Source of the DNA: Tyto alba
Lineage: Eukaryota; Chordata; Aves; Strigiformes; Tytonidae
Length of the DNA stretch: 64,000 bases
Direction of reading: 5' to 3'
Assembly: GCF_018691265.1 (NCBI RefSeq)
Contig: NW_024881279.1
Coordinates: 6,911,243-6,975,242, forward strand
The stretch's first letter is position 1; the number at the start of each line of letters is the position of its first letter. This document shows, piece after piece, positions 57,870-64,000 of the stretch. A program made the translations under genes and the position numbers. The notes beneath the pieces are model-generated. The model was not told the origin of the DNA, did no database searches, and saw only the letters and a list, made by a program, of their open reading frames with translations.

Positions 57870-60800
57870 CAGCAGGCCACAGACTCATCCTTTCATTGCC
57901 CTCTACCCCCTGCTAACTGATTATCTCCTCCTTGTTTTTCTGAGTACCTTTGCCCTGCACTTTACTTCAGGGAGGAAAAAATTGATCTCTGGATTACTGC
58001 AGTGAAAGCAAGCTCCTGCTACTGAGGAAGCTCTCCTAGAAACAGAGCGAAAGCTGGCATATAAACTAAGCAGTGCTGAAGCATCACAACCACTTCTTCC
58101 ACTACCCAAAACTGGATCAGAAGGGCAATGATTCCAGTGGGACTGGGCAGCCCTGGGAAACAAAGCCAGTTCCTTTATTTCTTGTGAATGAACCAGCCAA
58201 TGTGAATTGAAAGTTCCATGCATTGTAAGCTCTGATTTTACTGGAAACCCGAGCATCCCAGCATCCAAGAAATTTCATTTGTACAACAGTTGGTTTTCCT
58301 ATCCATGTGCATGTATATATTTCTCAGTCACATGTCTCTTCCATGTTTTTAACACAGTATGTGCTACTGTACATGCATAACATACAATGATACCAACACT
58401 GTTATCCTAGGGTGCATTATGTGACTTGCAGTATGACCATGGCCCACATGCAGAGCCAGGCTGGATCTGCCTGGGCTCATTAGCAGAGGTACAACACTGC
58501 TGGAAGCTGACTATACTGTTGGCTTCACAAAACCATCCTGGCTCTGAAAGCAGCTCGGTACTGGGAAGCCACTCTATATTAGTTTTGCTGCTTGCAGAGT
58601 ATCTTGTTTCAGTTGCCCTTGTTTATGAAAAGTTAAGGTTTCAGTAACTTGACAGAGGACTTGAGATAGATTCTACAATAAAAGGACTGTGGTAGGCCAA
58701 ATTATTTTCTTATTGCTTTCATTCTGTTTGGAGACAATTTTCACCCCAAGGCTAATGATGAGAACATTGAGGCAGATTTTTATAATGGAAGCCATTTTGC
58801 GTCCTCAACTACAACATTTGCTATCAGTAGAAACTATAATGCTAAACCCATGTAATAGCTCAATAGTTAATAATATCACATACACCTCATTTTCTATGAC
58901 AAAAAGTTATAGTAATAGCAAAGAGCACTGCAAACCAACCGTAATATACTGAAACAGGACTTACTTTACCAGGATTGGCACTTACTACAGGCTTCTATGG
59001 TTCATTTATATGGTACAAAAGACAATTGTGAAATGACTGAAAATGTAATATGGAAGAACATTACTGGTCTTGCTGGAGATATTTAGGTGGTCATTTATGA
59101 AAAGTAGTCATCAGAAACAAAGGTCGGATTGTCTTCTCAATTTCACCAAGATAAAGCAGCGTGATTAAAGCAGCAAAGAAAACACCAGATAATTACTGTC
59201 CGAAGGGCTCAGGCTGATTTAAAGCAAGTGTTTTGAGGTAACTTTTTTGGATCCTGCCACCATCCTTGCTGGACAACTGGAATTTTAACATTCTTATGTC
59301 TAACTGAGGTCCAGAATTTTCACAAACTGATTCTGATGAATTACTTCTGTTTTTCTAGCCAATACTTTTGGTGCTTATCACACATTGCTTTGTTCTTCAG
59401 GAAGAGATTTATGGTGTCCTAAGTAGAGGAATTGATTTAACTTCTCATATCAGGTCCACTTCTATCATCAAAATAATAAACTTTAAGGCTTTAGGCAAAG
59501 ATCTCAATTTTTTTTATTTCTGATGCCATGTCGTTAATATGAATTCAGTGACAGTCCTCCACCCTTGCAAGAATCCCCAGTTTACACCTCTCCAAGGCAC
59601 ACCAGACCCCAGGGCAGCCTGCCTGGCTGCTGTATGCCTGGAGTATGCAGATGAGACACACGAGGGAGAAAGTTAGTTCTATGCAGTGAGGCATTGAGTC
59701 CTTTGTTCTGGGGCTTGCAGATGGTCTACTACCAACCAGAGGTCTCAACTAGGAAAGGATAGTTACAGCAAATATCCAGGTCACCTGAAACGCACTAGCT
59801 ACCGTAGACCAAGCAACACTTCATTGCCAATTCCCTGCCCCTCCACCCCAAGAAATTCTTATGCAATCACAACAAATCTGGGGAAAGGTTTACTTCTTCT
59901 CCCCAATCCTTTTTCCTCTCCAAAGTCCTGGTTCTATAAGTTATCTGTTCTTATACCAGTATAAACCACCACGAACTTCTATGAACTCCAACAACAGAAC
60001 ATTATCATAAATAAAAGGAAGACCTGAATAGCTTAGAAGTCTAGACTATTGAGAAAGAAGCCACAAGAAACCCCTTTCTTATTTCAGGTATAAACCAGAT
60101 ACTTTGTAAATGTGTTATATAGCCCACTGCAGTGACAGAAGGATGTAACAGAACATCAAGCACTTTCCGTATTTTGGGATTATATATCTTCCGTCCTCTG
60201 CTCAGCATTTTTTATTTTCAGAGGTCTCAGTACAATAGGTGTTGAACTCTTCCAAAAGTCACTACGTACCTGTCCATAAAGAGCTGCTAAGTGCTTTTAT
60301 ATGTTAACCCACTTCCAGAGCAATCAGTATTTCATAAACAGCGTATCAAAGTTCAAGTATAACAATTGTGGGCAAAGAGACAGTTGAAGCAAAACAAAAA
60401 GTTTCCAGTAATACATGAATTAACTTGACCATATATCACTAAACTTCCTTGTATTCCCAAACAACCCACAAACAGTAACTGTGGTTAGTTTTACAGAGGA
60501 TGATATGCAATCATAACAAAAACTAAGCATACAGGTCTCATATATTTGGCAATCCATAAAGAACAAAGGAACCTCAGCTTGCATTTACCGTTCCTGGGAC
60601 ACAGACCTCCTTCCCTTGCAGATTGTCCCAGGACACTCACAGGAGCCTGGGAGCAAACTATAAGAAAACAACCCACTTGATCTCATCCACTTCAAAATCC
60701 ACAAATGTGAAACACTGCAAGTGGAATATTCAGCACCAAATTGGCTCAAGGACTGCTGTTTACCTGTGGCTGAAGAACCACCCCCACTTGCAAAAGAGCT

Positions 60801-60870
60801 TCAAAAAAATATGTAGCGTGGTAAAATAAGGGGAGAAATCCCCCTCAAATACACATTAAAGTAGCTGCAC
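57870..60870. other. Noncoding sequence, no gene seen
   Basis: No supported gene, RNA or element in this AT-rich stretch. Confidence 0.45.
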
Positions 60871-60871
60871 A

Positions 60872-60894
60872 CCCCCCCCCCCCCCCCCCCCCCC
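60872..60894. repeat. Poly-C tract (23 C)
   Basis: Uninterrupted run of 23 C in AT-rich surroundings, the longest homopolymer C run in the window. Confidence 0.9.
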
Positions 60895-60899
60895 TTAAC

Positions 60900-62690
60900 T
60901 AGTAGCTCACTAGAGCACAGCTATAAAACATCTGGGAGGGATGTGTTGCAGGATGAAGGGGCAGTGCACAGCTGGTAGTGATTCAGGGATCTTCCTCAGC
61001 TAAAAGGATGTTCGCCCCTCCACCACCAGCTGCTGTGGGGGGAGATGGAGTGACCCAGATGAGGGGCTGTTTACACCTGGAATAATTTACCAAATTAGTA
61101 GTTCTAAGAAGCAAAATGTAACCCCTCTTTAGATCCAGCAACATGGAGAGGGGGTTTTGCTCCAACTGTGAGCCTTCTGAGTTCTGAGTGTGTATTACTG
61201 TGCTCTAGAGTAATTAGAACAGCTAAAACTGAGACACAGTAGCTGACCTGATTTTCAATACCAGCTTGATCTTCGGTATTTTATTGACAGCAGTGCACCA
61301 GCCTGAGCTGCAGGACAGCACAGATGAGGTGCAGAAATAAAACACGAGCACTATAGCAGGCGCATACATTCCTTTGGGAGATTTTCCTTCAGTCTCCATA
61401 AGAACAGACGAGATGTGAACGTGAACGAGTCTCCCTTCAATACTACAGATCTGCCTGGGAGCAGAGAATTCCTGGAAGAAGAAAGCTGATATCTCTAGGG
61501 GAAGATTTCTTTTTGCAAATGACATTTAAAGACCTCATGGCCCCTTTGTATTTTAGATACAATAGCTAAGAAATAATATTAATGCTTTGAATTTGCACTT
61601 CCCACCAGCAGTCCTAGCATGCTTGACAAACATTTAAAGTGGGCTTTTCCGGAACATCTGTAGGAATTAGAAGTGTAAATCACAGAATCTGTAATGCTTT
61701 AAAGGAAATTGCACTTTTAATGTTAACTTCCTCCTTGTGGTGCTTTTGTGCCTTTGGTGTTATCAGGGCCAGGGTTCTCAATGCTGGTAAAAATGTGTGC
61801 CTAAAATTAAGAATCAGATTTAGGCACTTAAAGAAATATCTAACTCAATAAAAGTGACCTGTTTTTTTGAAAATTTTTTCATGCTATTGTTGTGTCTCAA
61901 GAGAAATCCTTTTCTTTACAAGGTGATTTAAAGTCTGCACCTGAGGGTGAACTTTATCCATCACTTATAAGAAGAAATATCCCTAAATAAATTTGCTTTT
62001 TTGTTTTCAGAGCTACTCAAGGACATTTCATGCTTTCACCAGCCCATTTGCACTAAACGTCACAGCTCTAAAATTAAAACCACAAGCGGAGAGGCAAAGC
62101 TTGGTGCAGAAACCTGGAGCAAACCCAGCTAGGACAGCTGTGTACAAAGCAGCAGGTTGTGTTTTAACCAGACAGCTATGCACTGAAAACTAAATCTGTG
62201 AAAAGGGGGCAGCCTCAGCCCCGAGCCTTGCAGACTGTCATGTTTGGGAAAGGGCTAACCAAGCACCAAAAAGATGCTTTAGCTTGCACCAGGTCGTTTC
62301 CCTTACCCACTGGATCCAGAACACCAAATGACTCCTTAAGAGGAAAGCGTTGGTACAGGGAAATACAAGATTCGATGCTTAGTGCTCCTTCCTAGAAAGT
62401 GCTGTCTTTTCTTGCTGTCACACTGAGAGGTGACTCTGCTCCCTCTCTTCCCACTGATAGAATAGCTAAGGCCACTGTGGGCATTTCTCAGCCACCAGTG
62501 TAGCAGCCAGGCACAGAGCAATGCTAATTTATCACTGGTTTTAGAGGCAGTGAGATGCTGGCTTCCAGGTAGTCCTCATTGAGAAGGCCACAGGTACACT
62601 CTTTGCTAGAAAAATGATGATTCACCACATATCAGAGGCAGTGGCTTTGGCTGCTCCGCTGGATCAGAGCTCTGCACTGAGCTGGGAGCT
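60900..62690. other. Noncoding sequence, no gene seen
   Basis: No supported feature. Confidence 0.45.
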
Positions 62691-62699
62691 CTGGTGAGA

Positions 62700-62930
62700 G
62701 CCAGACCTTTGCCAGGCTAATTTATATATTTTGTCAGCATGCTGGAAAGGAGCCTTTGGATATATTTTCAGCTCATGTCAAAACACTACACATGTTATTC
62801 TGATCCCAGCACTTATGTTCTAAAATGCTTTAAATCTGCTTTTATATTTGATATTTTTAAATAAGGAGTGTTTACATATACAGTACCATGGCGACAGGAA
62901 AATAAAAATAAAGACAAGAGGAAAAATCCA
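62700..62930. promoter_or_regulatory. Candidate conserved noncoding element
   Basis: Complex AT-rich block (GGCTAATTTATATATTTTG, TTGATATTTTTAAATAAGG and TACCATGGCGACAGG) without open frames. The last piece contains an RFX/X-box-like half site (CCATGGCGAC). Texture-based call. Confidence 0.2.
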
Positions 62931-62934
62931 CTAG

Positions 62935-64000
62935 TGCATCAAAATCTGTTTAGAATACATACACCATTAATGTATCTAAATTAATCCATTAGGGTCTGGA
63001 TGTCTTGTGACTACCATTTTGATCAATAACAGAATAGGTATGATGATAAATTCCCATTACAAATACCGTATAGATTTTAAGGTCTCTGCCTAGCTCATCA
63101 ACATCCATCATATAATTAACCCCAGAGAATGTGAGTCAATCTCTTCCTCCAGCTCCAGTTCTCCAACATAATCCCCACTTGATGAGCCTCTACTCTCTGA
63201 CCACTGGTGTTACAACCCAAACTAGAGCCCACACGAGGTGATGATGCTTTCTCATGACTTGCTGCAGAGACTATCGAGGCACCCTGACCTGTCATCTCAC
63301 CCCACTTTGCTGGCTGCTGCCGTTGCCATCTTGCCTGAGCAATTCATTTTATAACATGAACGTTTGCAAAACATAAATAAATATCCTTAAGAGTTTCCCA
63401 GGCATCAAAGCAAATACTTACTTTCAGGAGAGTTCTATTTTAAAAGATGAGAAACCCAGAAAAAAGAAAAAAAAAATTAAAAAGTGCTGCTCCACAAAGA
63501 CCATTTTTATTGAGCTCTGAAAGCAAATTGACTACACTTGCAGGCAGTACTTATTAAAGTCTGGTAACAGGATTGAGAATGCAACACTCATCCTCTTCCC
63601 ACTGCCAGTTATTACAGGGTTGCAGACTACAGTTCTACTACTCGGATCTTAGCTATTGAAGTCACAACCCCCGAGGGCTGTAAAAAGTTGCTGCTGTCAT
63701 ATATAAATCAGTCTTTTTCATAAAAATGACATGGTTTGACATGTAGGGATAATATTATAAGGTAACTACCATGGAGGTTTCATGCTTGGATATGTTCAAA
63801 AAGATGTTTCTCTTTATCCCTGACCACAAATACTTGTTGATGGTTTCTTGTCAGCTGTTTGAAAGCCTTAAAGAACTGCTATCTCTGCTGGGGTCTGCTC
63901 CTTGGGTGAACTTTTCATTAACCTTTGATCATTCTCTGGAGCATTTCTTTACTGAGCAGCTGAAGAATTGTAAGTGCTACAATGCGTTCATATGCGTGTG
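62935..64000. other. Noncoding sequence, no gene seen
   Basis: AT-rich with an A-rich patch at 63458-63482. No gene or element recognised up to the end of the window. Confidence 0.45.

Noticed and set aside
1..64000. Endogenous retrovirus, CRISPR array, tRNA or rRNA genes
   Set aside because: No paired long terminal repeats, regularly spaced repeats, cloverleaf sequences with A and B boxes, or ribosomal RNA text were recognised on reading both strands.

Overview
The window looks like a gene-poor stretch of a bird nuclear genome. The firmest clue is a 5'-truncated CR1 retroposon at about 34454-35170 on the minus strand. It carries the avian CR1 3' untranslated region and the decayed C-terminal part of its reverse-transcriptase reading frame. 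A second, 70-bp CR1 3' end lies at 53181-53250. Several old amniote repeat fragments (MIR-like cores and a repeat module common in reptile and bird DNA) fit the same picture. Nothing seen allows a narrower identification than bird. No operon, ribosome-binding site, CRISPR array or other bacterial feature is present.

Layout. 1-7800 is AT-rich unique sequence with a few possible minus-strand exons. 7850-8900 is a CpG island and the clearest gene-level signal. On the minus strand it shows an inverted CCAAT box, a TATA-like element, a GC-rich leader and a strong splice donor (G|GTGAGT), so it probably holds a minus-strand promoter and an untranslated first exon. 9000-21400 is unique noncoding sequence with homopolymer tracts and old repeats. 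21430-21800 holds a GC-rich patch followed by a decayed 33-bp minisatellite. 21800-34450 is noncoding with possible minus-strand exons near 23.8 and 28.1 kb. 34454-35170 is the large CR1 copy. 35180-64000 is AT-rich noncoding DNA with simple repeats, the short CR1, MIR-like fragments and several blocks that look like conserved regulatory sequence, including paired octamer motifs near 54.7 kb.

How it may work together. No protein in the window is recognised. Five minus-strand segments (28.1, 23.8, 10.9, 1.2 and 0.75 kb) are open, sit between plausible splice sites, and can be joined in compatible phase. The first would encode a membrane helix and the second a basic segment. This chain was found by searching, two of its acceptors are weak, and it should be treated as a hypothesis. 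Most long open frames in the window are about the length expected by chance.
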